NCBI GenBank assembly: GCA_033557675.1
Contig: JAWQRM010000302.1
Location: 1 to 24,481, forward strand
Reading direction: 5' to 3'
DNA: 24,481 nucleotides
Origin: Coptodactyla brooksi
Lineage: Eukaryota > Arthropoda > Insecta > Coleoptera > Scarabaeidae
A model generated the notes under the pieces. That model saw nothing but the letters and a program-made list of their open reading frames with translations, did not search any database and was not told the DNA's origin. Both the position numbers and the translations under genes were made by a program. Below are positions 1-9,606 of the stretch, in pieces (position 1 is the first letter of the stretch; each line of letters begins with the position of its first letter).

Positions 1-457
1 GAACCGCTAACTCCAGTCTTGAAACCATCTCCATGATACGTCTCCCTCTAGAGTCCGGCCCGGCCGCTCCCCATTCGAGAGCTTTGGCGTTGAAATCTCC
101 AGCCACGATGAGATCCCCTTGCACTTCACGTAGCGTGTCCTCCAGATCGTTCAGTTTGGACTGGAAGTCATCTATCCGGTCGTTTGGGGTGAGATACACG
201 CTGACATAGGTCACCGATTTGTGTCTTACCCAAACAAAGCCGCGTCCAGATCCCTGATCCGAAACATGTAGTTTTCGAGGATCCGGGATCCAGATGGCCG
301 CGGTGCCTAATTCATCAGTGTACCATCCCGCTCCAGCCCTATCCTTGTACTGTTCGCTGATGATTATAATATCAGCTTTTTTTTCAAAACTGAGCTGTGT
401 TAGGAGGTGATGTGCTGTCCTACTTCTATGTATGTTACCCTGTAGTACTCTGGTCAT
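1..457 (-). CDS. R1-type ORF2, N-terminal endonuclease domain (partial)
   Basis: An uninterrupted frame begins with ATG at 457-455 and runs off the left edge after about 152 codons. It matches the N-terminal apurinic/apyrimidinic-like endonuclease domain of R1-clade ORF2. The motif LQGNIHRSRTAH at residues 5-16 is the N-terminal catalytic motif, SEQYKDR at 34-40 is the usual SEPY-type glutamate motif, and AGDFNAKALEWG at 119-130 carries the D-x-N metal-binding motif followed by the clade-typical 'AKS/LxWG' string. The enzyme nicks target DNA to prime reverse transcription. The reverse transcriptase domain would follow outside the window. The start overlaps the ORF1 stop, which suggests translation by termination and re-initiation. 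Confidence 0.82.
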   Translation of the reverse strand, partial: MTRVLQGNIHRSRTAHHLLTQLSFEKKADIIIISEQYKDRAGAGWYTDELGTAAIWIPDPRKLHVSDQGSGRGFVWVRHKSVTYVSVYLTPNDRIDDFQSKLNDLEDTLREVQGDLIVAGDFNAKALEWGAAGPDSRGRRIMEMVSRLELAV

Positions 458-1119
458 TGCTTGCTGACTCTCGCAAGGGCCTTCCGAAAGGCTGTACACG
501 CTCTTGATCCGACCGAGTGTTTCCGGCCACCAGGATCATTCGTGGAGCACAAGAAGCATGAAGGCTCTGCAGCCTTGCAATCTTTCAACATGTGCTGCGC
601 ACCGCCGCAAAAATAACACAACTTACTACGATCGGGGCCTTTGCAAGAGTTGCTGCAATGTCCGTAGCCAAGACAACGGTAACATCGCATGACCTCCGTT
701 CTTCGCCTAATTTTGCAGCTAACAAAACCAACCAATAGACGACCAGCTTTAAGGAGCTGCTCGGCTGCCATCTCCTCTATTTTGACGAGGGCCAGACGCT
801 GCTTTCTCAGGTTTTCATTTGTCATTTTTATTTCTATCCTCCCTCTATACCCCGGTATTATCCTCTTCACGGCCTCATCGATTTCTCTTGCTGTTGTGCA
901 GCAATCACAATCTCTTATTTCCAGCGTTGCTCTAGAAACCAGTTCCGTGATTCTGCTTGATTCACCTACTGCTTTTTTCAGGGCGTCAGTAAAAGACGCC
1001 CTGACTTCCGCAGAGGTTTTCTTTAATTCTAGCAGAACTCCTCCGGTTCTAGTCTGGCGGACCGACTTTACACCTACGCCAGTTGCACTGGTATCAATGC
1101 GCTGATGAATGGTTTTCAC
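454..1119 (-). CDS. R1-type ORF1 (gag-like), C-terminal part with three zinc knuckles
   Basis: The visible product is about 221 residues; the first codon, GTG, is probably not a true start, because the frame continues a little upstream. ORF1 proteins of this clade bind RNA and package the element's transcript. Near the C-terminus are three cysteine-histidine clusters: CX2CX4HX4C at residues 146-159, CX2CX4HX4C at 168-181, and CX2CX9HX6C at 188-208. This triple-knuckle tail is characteristic of R1-clade ORF1. The TGA stop (456-454) overlaps the ATG of ORF2 in the tetranucleotide ATGA. No internal stop breaks the visible part, so the copy is not very old. The N-terminal half is missing. Confidence 0.8.
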   Translation of the reverse strand: MKTIHQRIDTSATGVGVKSVRQTRTGGVLLELKKTSAEVRASFTDALKKAVGESSRITELVSRATLEIRDCDCCTTAREIDEAVKRIIPGYRGRIEIKMTNENLRKQRLALVKIEEMAAEQLLKAGRLLVGFVSCKIRRRTEVMRCYRCLGYGHCSNSCKGPDRSKLCYFCGGAQHMLKDCKAAEPSCFLCSTNDPGGRKHSVGSRACTAFRKALARVSKQ

Positions 1120-1120
1120 G

Positions 1121-1150
1121 AAAGTTATACATTAGATAATGTATAACTTT
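1121..1150. repeat. Perfect 11-bp inverted repeat at the retroelement 5' junction
   Basis: Arms 1121-1131 and 1140-1150 (AAAGTTATACA and its complement) flank an 8-bp spacer. It sits exactly where the ORF1 homology ends. It may be an AT-rich chance hairpin or a mark of the insertion junction. Confidence 0.5.
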
Positions 1151-1260
1151 CCATAAAATTCAACAGTGTTCAATTTGTGAGTTTTGTGAGAATAAAATCT
1201 ACTAAATCAGTAAGAAATAATTTTTTAATATAAAAGTATAATCTTACAATAATAAACGGT

Positions 1261-4200
1261 TTAACCCATCGCGTAAGCTGTCATTATAGTGCAGCCCAAA
1301 TCTAAGAGTTGGATGTACTCAGAAGAACCATCTTGTAAACGAAAACTGGCTAACTATAATAGAAAACGCATAATTATAATTTTTACTATTAAGGATACAT
1401 TTTTTCATTTTAATCTTACCCCCAACTTTTCACCTATTACAGCCTTCTGTTTATTGGTAAACTCATCCGACTGAATTAATAAATCATTCATTTGCTCCAA
1501 AACCTAAAAATCAAACCAGATAAAAATAGTCTAATACATTAATTAGATATACAAGATTAAACAATCATCGCCAATACATCAAAATTCAATAAATTCCTGG
1601 TTGAAAATGTAAGTTTTGCTAACCATGTTAATACACAGGATAAGTCTTAATTTATGCAAGAACGTCTATGATAGAGATAATTAACAAATAAGATTTTTAA
1701 CTGTTGACAGGTTGGTGAAATTGAGGTGGGTTATAAGTAGTTCGGTAACAGGTATAGAAAGAATACATTAAGAAAATGAAGGGAACAGAATATTAACTCG
1801 ACATTTTTGGAGTGCTCTTCTCGCCTGGCAAGGGGTGTTAGTTCATTATTATTAATACTTCTTGCATTAGATCAGAGTATTGCAAACTGATTATTAGTGT
1901 AGGGAAGCTATAAGGTACCGTTAAGTACCTTAACGGTACCTTTGCGCCACATTAATTTCTTAAAAAAAATCTTTTTAATTAACTTAAATTATGCTTTGAA
2001 ATTTCGAGCCTTTTCTTAAAAGTAGTGTAGTCTGCAGCTGCTCTTTTACCTGCTGAAATAACCCAACGTGATGACCTGTGGATTTAAAATTTCTGCTATA
2101 CAATAGCAAATGCCCTTAAACGTAGTTTAGAAGTATTTTCAAATGAGAACAGGTTAGTATAGTGTCAGCACATCTGCCGAAACAACACGAATTTCTTGTT
2201 AAGTCACTACATTTGTATGTATTGCATGTTTTCAGTAGTGTTTTTATAGATATTGTAAACTTTAGTGTAGTGAAATTAATGCTTCATTGTAGTAAAACTA
2301 ATGAATTGTGTTATAATGAGTGAAGAAAAACAACACACTGGTAAGAAAGGTTTGAAAAATTTGAATAGTTTGAAGCTGTGGGTGACTAAGAGGGAATCAG
2401 TGCTTCTGCGAAGAAATTAAGGATACTTTCGGAAGAAGATGACAATTTAAAAGTGAAGCATGAATTTGGCTACAGAATTTGAAACTTCTTTGCCATTTTC
2501 TTTTGCACTTCTGAACATGTGAAGGTAAAACGTGCAGTTCAAAATTCAGAAACCACTGAATGCAACCGCGAAGCCTCCGCTAGTAAGATGGAAGTGAACG
2601 TTGTTGCTGAAATGTTTCAGCATTCCAAGACTTTACACGGCGTGAAATGCGCCAACTATATTGGCGATGGTAACAGCAAATCCTTCAAGGACATCATGGA
2701 CAAACACTTCTACAAAAATTTCGATTACAGAAAAAATAATGGGTACTCAGCTAAGAAACTGGAAGAAAAAGTGTAAAAGGCCTTAAAGAAAAGAGAAAAT
2801 TAACAGACAAACAACTGATTAAGTCACAGTTTATTATGAATTGGTAACACATCAAATGCTTGCCATTTTTACAAAAATCTACTTCCAAAATCCCATAGGT
2901 ACCCTCTAGTTATTGTTATGAAGATAATGAAATGATTTTTGTGTTTGTCCAAATTCAAATTTGTAGCAGTTATACTGGTCGCCCCGGAGCACCTCATTTC
3001 GAACCCAGCCAACGGGACCAGCTACGGTACGGCCATTTTGTAAAATTCTTCAATAAATGGTTTTCTTTGTAAACTTAAAAACATGCCTAATAACATCTTT
3101 CAATATCATTACTTTTCTGTCCACCCAAAAAAGAATCACAAACGAACAGTTGATGTCGGCCTGCTGCGGTGGCTAAGCCCTTAAAAGAATTCATTTCTAC
3201 GTGTCAACAAACGAATATAAATGATAATGTAGTGACTACACGGGATGTCAGGAAATTAGTACCTGGGCTAGAGCAGTTGAATTTCTGCAATCGACAGCTG
3301 ATCAACTACTAAGAGAAAATTGTATCCCTTTCATGTGCAGCGTGTACATGCTTTTAGATACTTCACCTCAAGTGTAGTTTTGTGAGGGGTTTTTACAACA
3401 ACATAAATATCCATTATAAACTAGTGGACCCAAAACAATTTTAAAAACTCATGTGTAAGTTCAAATGATTTGATAATCATTTCTTTTAAATGAATTGTCA
3501 ATATTCAAGGTGGACCGTAACCCTTTACCTGTTCCGGTATAAAATAAGACACCCTGATACGCATACCTGCAAACCAGAGTAGGCCTCCAACATAATTTCT
3601 TCTATAAACTTCTCCAGTTTTGAATAATTATTGGTCTTGCATACAGTTATATATTCTTGCAGCCACTCTTTAGGTACCACCTATAAGCACAATTCTTGTT
3701 TAATAGTATCGCCCTGCCTAATACTTTACATACTCCTGTAACTTCTAACACATCCTTTATATTAATATCGACATCCTTTCCTTTCAGTCTTGAACAACTC
3801 TGTAAACAAGTAATAGCTCTTCTCATATCACCACCGCTGGTTTCAACAAGTTTGTTAAGAACTTCGTCGTTAGCTTTTACACCTTCTTTTTCACATATCA
3901 AAGCTAATCTACAAAAAAACTTTAGTAAATCCCATTCATTCTCTGTAAAGCATTCAGAACTACCTTTCATAGATCATTGATTCATTCAATGGCTTAAAAC
4001 GAAATTTGGTGCACCTAGATGTTAAAGGTCCAATAATTCTCGAAACGTAATTGCAAATCAGACAAAATCTTGTAGACTTTGTCTCCTTTTCCATGGTTCT
4101 TCGAAGAGCCGCTTGTGCAGCATGTGTCATAGAGTCTGCTTCATCAAGTATGACAATTTTAAATGGTGGGCAAGGTTTACCACTAAAACAGGCTATATGT

Positions 4201-5023
4201 CAATATCACTATCAGGCTATGTAAATAGGATGTACTGAAAAAAACTGAGAGTAAAAGATGAGGTGCTAAAGGATATAGATATAAAATCTAACATAAATAT
4301 ACAATAAATATGAAGGTATAGTGTTCCACCTAGAAAATGTGAGACCGCACACCAGTTTGGTAACTTGCCAAAAGCTTTTATAGCTTGGATGGGATGTACT
4401 ACTATAGTTATCAGTATCATGCTACTGTCAGAAAGATGGTAAAAGGTGTTCGACCGAAATGGTGAATATGTAATTACATAATATATTTATACTCTCTAAG
4501 AAAAGTGCCTTTCATTTCCACCAAAAAAAAAACGAAATTGCTTTCAGCAAAAACCTGATAAGATTGATAGATTTCTTACTCTGGTCGTATGCCACTTGCT
4601 GTTAGTTGAGCAAATGATTTAACTTTATCTCTTATAACTTGAATTCCTCTTTCATCGGAAGCATTTAGCTCCAAAATTCTATCTTTATAAATATCTCCAA
4701 AGAGCTGCCGAGAAGCAGCCAAGATCGTACTAGTTTTACCCGTTCCGGGAGGTCCATAAAACAGTAAATTTGGCAAATCAGCCCCTTCGATACATTGTTG
4801 AAGAACAGTAACAGCTTCGCATTGCTCAACAACATCAGCTACTGTTCTAGGCCGACTGAAATATTGTACAGAAGAACGTTTGGACTTTGAAGTTAGGTTA
4901 GAAACAAATGACTTACTATTTTTCAACCCAAGGCACAGATTTTGTTTTCTTTGGTTGTTTCGAAGGACCCGCAGAGTTTTTGTCTTCGGAACTCAACTTT
5001 CCCGACTTGAGAAACGACTGCAT
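1261..5023 (-). CDS. RFC4: Replication factor C subunit 4 (clamp-loader ATPase), 7 exons, complete
   Basis: RFC4 is an AAA+ subunit of the nuclear RFC complex that loads PCNA onto primer-template DNA. Exons (minus strand): 5023-4917, 4855-4580, 4182-3964, 3908-3734, 3680-3567, 1503-1420 and 1353-1261. All introns are GT-AG and the frames join without gaps to 355 residues, close to the usual ~360. The start MQSFLK matches the vertebrate MQAFLK. Key motifs are VPWVEKYRPRT around residues 30-40, Walker A GPPGTGKT at 70-77, Walker B DEAD at 141-144, and the SRC arginine-finger motif at 183-185. The C-terminal collar exons contain VLEQMNDLLIQSD and DGSSEYIQLLDLGC, which fit the family. Introns are 61, 397, 55, 53, 2063 and 66 bp. 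The 2063-bp intron holds a transposase relic and separates the last two exons from the rest; prediction programs could miss them. It is divergent from RNASEH2B. Confidence 0.95.
1912..1942. repeat. Perfect 14-bp inverted repeat (hairpin) in RFC4 intron 5
   Basis: Arms AAGGTACCGTTAAG (1912-1925) and its exact complement (1929-1942) enclose a 3-bp loop, TAC. The arms are mixed in base composition, unlike the AT-only chance palindromes elsewhere in the window. It may be part of a short inverted-repeat element; its function is unknown. Confidence 0.6.
2318..2850 (+). pseudogene. Mutator-like transposase relic inside RFC4 intron 5
   Basis: Translated pieces in plus-strand order match the insect proteins annotated with a 'Mutator-like transposase domain'. 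HEFGYRI, then an in-frame stop at 2480-2482, then NFFAIFFCTSEHV correspond to the 'FGYRIINF...SEFVVC' segment. An open stretch at 2519-2776 includes LHGVKCANYIGDGNSKSF, which matches the 'YGVKYxxYIGDGDSK' motif. After a frameshift, KRKLTDKQLIK resembles the 'GKGKLTDKLIDKL' segment. The nonsense codon, frameshift and missing zinc-binding cysteines show a dead copy. It lies antisense to RFC4. I identified it from memory of the family pattern. Confidence 0.6.
4333..4482 (+). pseudogene. Mariner transposase relic in RFC4 intron 2
   Basis: The translation from 4333 reads ENVRPHTSLVTCQKLL, a stop, then LGWDVL. This is the 'DNARPHTS...' catalytic-core motif of mariner transposases with its catalytic aspartate changed. 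Shortly downstream, in another frame, MLLSERW, a stop and KVFDRNGEYVIT match the C-terminal 'LPERWQKVVEQNGxY' motif. The sequence normally between them (about 60-70 residues, including the third catalytic aspartate) is mostly deleted. It is a short, dead fragment antisense to RFC4, within the 397-bp intron 4183-4579. Confidence 0.72.
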
Positions 5024-5366
5024 TTTGACAAACACGCACGACAAACATTCAAAGATAAAAATCAGAATCCCGCCAAACGTATTGCCAAATTCAAAAATCG
5101 TGCATGCGCAGAAATTGTGCGCAATTTGAAAATACACAAGCCCCTAAAGTCGACCAGTTAAAGAGCATCTTTAATCACCAGTGTGGCCACTCTGATGGAT
5201 GTACTTGACTTACTGGAGTATTAATATATTGCTCTGCTATCGTACCAACCTAATTTAATGTATGCAGAAGTGTCATTTCTAGTGTATATTTTAACCGGGC
5301 GTCGGTGATGGCAGAACGCATTTTTCAACAATAATATCGCACATTTTACTCTAATTCGTCGCGAAA
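5024..5366. promoter_or_regulatory. Divergent intergenic region between RFC4 and RNASEH2B
   Basis: The two start codons are separated by 343 bp and point away from each other, so this stretch must hold the 5' UTRs and promoters of both. I see no clear TATA box at a convincing distance from either start and cannot place transcription start sites. A shared, bidirectional promoter is an inference from the spacing. Confidence 0.55.
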
Positions 5367-8300
5367 ATGCCACGAGTTAAAGCATCGCCGAAGAAGTGCA
5401 TAAAATCTAATATACAGCAACCCAATAATTCCTGGGTATTCCTGTTAAAAGGTAAAAGAAAACATTACCTTTCTTTTGTTTTTTTTAACCAATCAATTTT
5501 CCCGGGATTGTTTTGTTTTTGATTTCCTTTTGTTTTAACAACTTACAAATTAGAACGTATACTAAAATAATTACTCCCTGCTAATAGTAAAAGCAAGTTC
5601 GTTTGAAAAGTAATAAAATTGTTTAATTTTTTGCGAATTGTATATTATGAATAGGTGTTGTGCTTTAGGGGAAGCATTAGAGTTGTCGGAACAATATACT
5701 GGTACCGGAACTCCTGATATAGTAACGTTAAGGCATCCAAATACTGGAGAATCGGCAGTTTTTCTCTTTTCGCCGGCAAATAACTCTGTACAAGAGATTT
5801 TGACTTTTTCTGAAGGCAAAAGATCTTGGTTTATAGATGAGAGTGTGAAGAGCGATGGAAAAATGCATTTGTCGACTCCAATAGATCCAATATTTTTAGG
5901 TAAGAATTGTTATATTTTGAAATTTGAGTTATCATGAGCTGTATGTATATTTTTATAACCCTATTAATCAAACCTGCTAAATATAATGTGTCTATTATGT
6001 ATTTAATTAAACTCGCTCTGAAAGTAACATATCTCAGTAACCATTGGAAAATATTATTTATGCTTTCAAATCAAGCAAGTTTGTGGTTTAAAATTTTATT
6101 TATTCTTAAAAATAACATCCAGTGGTTACCAAGTGCAGACGGTATGTTTTCGTCGATTTATTCTCGTAAATAACATTTATTATCAGTTGCATTTTGGTAT
6201 ATTAACATTAAATTTTAGCAAAATTCTTATAAATGAACAATGATGAAAACATGTTGTGTTTTGTCGATAATGCATGCCTATGATTATGTGAAATAAAACT
6301 ATAAAAGCATATTAATGCATATTTTAAATAAAGCATATTTCTAATTAATGATTTATTTGTACAAAAATCACAAATATGTAGTAAAATTGACAATTTAGCT
6401 TTCTTCAGTTTTCTTTCAATTCTAACAAAATATTAAGAAATGTGTACTGTTATTTATTGATTAATTTTTAAATATTATGTGTGCGAAATATTATGTTCAA
6501 AACTTACTTATTTCTATGTTAAACTTACCTCTAGTTCTTAAATTTACATACAATTTTTGCAAAAATATTTATTTTATACTCATAATATATGAATTCTTTT
6601 TTTTTCCAGTTTTGCCCTACTTAAAAAAATATTGCAGTACTCAAGTGATACCCTTAGATCAATTACTGCGAGACGAAGAGTATCCTGAAACTGAAAGACT
6701 GTTGAAATCTAGCGGATTAAAGTATTTGAATCTTATAGCAGATAGAAAGGTAATCATCGCACGTATACGAGGTTTGATAAAAGAAATACATTGACTTTTC
6801 GTTTTTCTCAAAACTTCATTTATTCATTAATAATAATTTTGTGAACTTCAAAGCAAATTCCCAAGAGATGTAATAGGTACACTTTTTCCAATCTTCGAAC
6901 CACTATGTCCGTAGATATAGAGGCTGAGGCATCATAACATTGTTCTGGCCATAAATTCACGAATAAGCTGGAAATTGTGAGCAGTTATGCAATTACCATG
7001 AGTTTTGCCACAAATCGAAATTTGACGTTTTCTACGGATTGCTTCACGTGAATAGCGTAGAACTTCTAGGTAATACTATATAACCTGGTGGCATGAACTC
7101 ATAGCACACTATGCCATTAAAGTCAAAGAAAACAGTAAAAAGATCCCTCAATTCTAATCAAACTTGAGGAGATTTTTTCAGTCTTTGCTGCTCAGAAAGC
7201 TGCCATTGGAATGATTGAACCTTAGTTTCAACATCATATTCCTACAACCATGTTTCACTACCAGCTATAACCCATTCGAGCAATTCTGGATCGTCGTTGA
7301 CTTCATTCAGTAACTTCAGAGAAATGTCCATTCAACACTGTTTTTTTGTTGCAATGCAACAATTTCGGAACAAATTTTGCTGCCAGACGTCTCATGCGCA
7401 AAACATCCAACATAATTGCTTAGCGTGAGCATTGGCGTAGCTAGGGAATTTTCTTAGGGGGGGCAGCCGCAGTCAGCTGCCCCCCATTTCACCATTTTCT
7501 GCAATAACCTCGATTTTTCTATGGTGGGCAATGAGTTTTGTAGCTACGCCTATGAGCATCAGCCAAAATGATGTACCAGAGTTATCTGCAACCTCTCTGA
7601 TACAGATTCATTGATTGTTCAAAATCATTTTCATCACTTTTTCGATGCTGTCATCAGTTAAAGAAGTAAAAGACAAGTAAAAGATCGCTGAACACACTAA
7701 AATACGCACAACCTTTTCTACAGCCAACAAGTAGAGTAAGTATCCAATGTAATGTCAACATATATTAGGAACGAGTATACTAATGCAAGGACACAAAATT
7801 GTGACAATTTTATCATACCTCGTAGATCAACAATTTTTATTTTTTTTTTGCTTTATCCTTTCACTGCTTATCATCAATAGGGGGATGAAGACTTAAATGC
7901 ATTCAAATACAATGAAGAAAAAACGTTGGCATGGCTCAAAAAGAAAACAGAACGAGTAGCCGATATCCTCAAACAGAAAAACATCCATGTAACGGGAGGT
8001 GCAGCTTCCGCCACCTTTATAAAAGTCTCAAAAGGCGAAGCCCCGGACAACAACGCATATCTCCGGTACGCAGCGGGTATTGTATCGGAATACCTTATGG
8101 ATGATCTAAGTCAAAAATTGCTAAAGTACTTAAATTTACCTGAAGAACCGCAAACTGGTAGTTTGAAAAGAAAAAGTATGGTTCCTGAGCAGTACCCTGA
8201 TGCAAAGAAGGCGAAATCAGAAGAGGACACAATGAAGAGTAGCAATCCAAATGTTTTGGATTTAAGTAAACCAGACCAAAAAACACCTAAATCTGTACAG

Positions 8301-8378
8301 GCTGTTGCTAAAGATAAAGCCAGAGCAAAAGCTGCTGTCGGAACAAAGAGTATCACCTCTTTCTTTAAGAAAACTTGA
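5367..8378 (+). CDS. RNASEH2B: Ribonuclease H2 subunit B, 4 exons, complete
   Basis: RNASEH2B is a non-catalytic subunit of the trimeric RNase H2, which removes ribonucleotides and RNA-DNA hybrids from nuclear DNA. Exons: 5367-5451, 5669-5899, 6610-6749 and 7881-8378. GT-AG introns of 217, 710 and 1131 bp join in frame to 317 residues; the human protein has 312. Family motifs include the RSWFIDESV segment, the STPIDPIFL segment at the exon 2-3 junction, the 'YNEEKTLAWLKKK' segment in exon 4 and 'YLRYAAGIVSEYL' (human YIRYAHGLISDYI). The C-terminus TKSITSFFKKT is a PCNA-interacting-peptide-like motif (human MKSIDTFF). Introns 2 and 3 contain mobile DNA: a dispersed repeat, and a mariner with a nested MITE. 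It is divergently transcribed from RFC4. Confidence 0.94.
5940..6275. repeat. Dispersed repeat, copy 1 (RNASEH2B intron 2)
   Basis: About 335 bp here matches 9138-9490 in the same orientation along its whole length. Both contain AATAACATCCAGTGGTTA, then an AAGTGCAG string, then TAACATTTATTATCAGTTGC and a TAATATTAAAT-like stretch. Copies differ by substitutions and small indels. I see no coding capacity or clear terminal repeats, so its class is unknown; a short non-autonomous transposon is likely. Confidence 0.75.
6768..7822 (-). mobile_element. Mariner-family DNA transposon relic filling RNASEH2B intron 3
   Basis: The ends are imperfect 15-bp inverted repeats with one mismatch: CGAGGTTTGATAAAA at 6768-6782 and TTTTATCATACCTCG at 7808-7822. 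Both are flanked by TA (6766-6767 and 7823-7824), the mariner target duplication. Minus-strand fragments match a SETMAR-like transposase: NEVNDDPELLEWVIAGSETW with the DETW aspartate changed, YEYDVETKVQS, TVFFDFNGIVCYEF, NVMMPQPLY, and FEDWKK near the C-terminus. Stops, frameshifts, a lost N-terminus and internal deletions show it is dead. A 120-bp MITE interrupts it at 7433-7552. Removing the element and one TA leaves an intron of 74 bp, in line with the short introns nearby. The left end is only 18 bp from the 5' splice site. Confidence 0.88.
7433..7552. mobile_element. 120-bp hAT-like MITE nested in the mariner relic
   Basis: Near-perfect terminal inverted repeats, TGGCGTAGCTA at the left (7433-7443) and TAGCTACGCCTA at the right (7541-7552), are flanked by the direct repeat TGAGCAT (7426-7432 and 7553-7559). 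The centre has a G-run/C-run hairpin, arms 7458-7467 and 7476-7485. The target duplication length and terminal bases suggest a non-autonomous hAT-type element. It splits the mariner transposase frame, so it inserted after the mariner. Confidence 0.82.
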
Positions 8379-9137
8379 ACAGAAAATTGAACGTGTTGTG
8401 AATTTAACCATCCTTTTTTTCATTTGAAATTGTACAGTTTGGTCCATGGCAGTAGGTATTAAGGAAAAAGTATGGTTAACAAAACGCTTGTCGCACAGAC
8501 TTTCCGATGCTTCTATTTTTATAGTTTCAATCAAGTTTGTCTTCCCCATCTGATAGGTTTTATTATTTCTTGTTTTTTTTAATATATTTAACTTTATTTT
8601 AGTGGTACAACTACGTTCAATTTATTTATTTATATTTCGTGAGAAATTTATTATATTAGTACTCAGTTTACGCTCTTTCATCAGCATTATTATTTTTTAA
8701 TTAATTATGCTGTATAGACTCACAACGCATATTCAGATCTCTCAAAGACTGAAGTATATTAACGATCACGACTTCATTACAATTTTTTTATTAAATGAAA
8801 GTTAAAGTGGAGTATGGATATTAAAAAAGTAGCACAGGTTGGATCTGGTAGCATTAAGTTACTACTGTAAATATACAGTTTATTTATATATGAAACATAG
8901 CCATGTTGCATTGTATATTTGAGAGTGCTAATTTATATTTCTTTTAATTTGATTATTTTTCATTTCGATAATTTATAGTGATGTTTTTTTAATCATTAAT
9001 GTGCTTACACTCTCTGTTCTAGATGTAGATCATAGATAAACAAAATGCATTTATTAAAAGAGAAAAAAAAATGTAGCAGTCATTTTGAATGCCACACTGT
9101 TTTCCCATTGCAAAAGCAGTATCCTAAATATTTTTGA
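8379..9137. other. RNASEH2B 3' flank, no gene seen
   Basis: This AT-rich stretch presumably begins with the RNASEH2B 3' UTR. No convincing AATAAA follows closely after the stop codon. Short open frames here are random or shadows of the final exon. Confidence 0.5.
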
Positions 9138-9490
9138 GCTATATATATATTTTTGAACTTTTTATTTATAAATATAACATGTCTATATTGTGTGTATAAA
9201 TAAACTCACTTTAGAAATAAGCTATGCAGATATGGGTAAGTCAAAAAGCAAACAGTTTCTCTGTAACTATCTAAAAATATTATTTTTGGGAAAGCTGAGA
9301 TTGATAGTCAAAATTTCATTTACACCCAAAAATAACATCCAGTGGTTAACAAGTGCAGCCAGTATGTTTTGCTTGATGTATTTTTCTTTATAACATTTAT
9401 TATCAGTTGCATATTGATATATTAATATTAAATTATTGCTAAATTCTTGTAAACGAGCCATAGCAATGATGAAGAGATGTTGCGTTCAGT
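9138..9490. repeat. Dispersed repeat, copy 2 (downstream of RNASEH2B)
   Basis: About 350 bp homologous to 5940-6275 in the same orientation, beginning at the TATATATATTTTTGAACT stretch and ending near AATGATGAAGAGATGTTGCG. The best conserved core is at about 9325-9440. No coding capacity was seen. Confidence 0.75.
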
Positions 9491-9606
9491 TCAGAAATAA
9501 GACAACCCCAATAAAAAGAATATTGATAGATAGCGGTCAACCGAAAGGAACTAAAACTAATTACCCCTCATGTAATATGCATTTCGTTGATAATAAATTG
9601 AGTTAG

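Larger units (their letters stand above)
1..1131 (-). mobile_element. 5'-truncated R1-clade non-LTR retrotransposon, cut by left window edge
   Basis: Two overlapping reading frames on the minus strand encode a zinc-knuckle gag-like protein (ORF1) and an apurinic-type endonuclease (ORF2). This is the two-ORF layout of R1, TRAS and SART elements. The ORF1 frame stays open up to 1131 and meets a stop at 1132-1134. It lacks the long N-terminal part usual for the family, so the copy looks 5' truncated, as is common after target-primed reverse transcription. The reverse transcriptase and the 3' end lie off the left edge. The stretch is clearly more GC-rich than the DNA to its right. It lies in the same orientation as RFC4, starting about 130 bp beyond the RFC4 stop codon. 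Confidence 0.85.

Noticed and set aside
504..1105. Plus-strand frames over the retrotransposon
   Set aside because: They are antisense to ORF1, whose zinc knuckles prove the minus strand is coding.
2960..3180. Possible tRNA-derived SINE (GGTTCGAA-like B box on minus strand near 2998)
   Set aside because: No matching A box at a proper distance, no poly(A) or repeat tail and no second copy seen.
4217..4420. Minus-strand open frame of 67 codons in RFC4 intron 2
   Set aside because: It is the antisense of the mariner relic at 4333-4482 plus AT-rich intron, with no homology of its own.
4880..5161. Overlapping plus-strand frames across RFC4 exon 1
   Set aside because: They are shadows of the minus-strand RFC4 first exon, whose MQSFLK...VPWVEK sequence is clearly the real product.
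8111..8549. Minus-strand frames at the RNASEH2B 3' end
   Set aside because: They are antisense to the well-supported final exon of RNASEH2B and have no recognisable domain.
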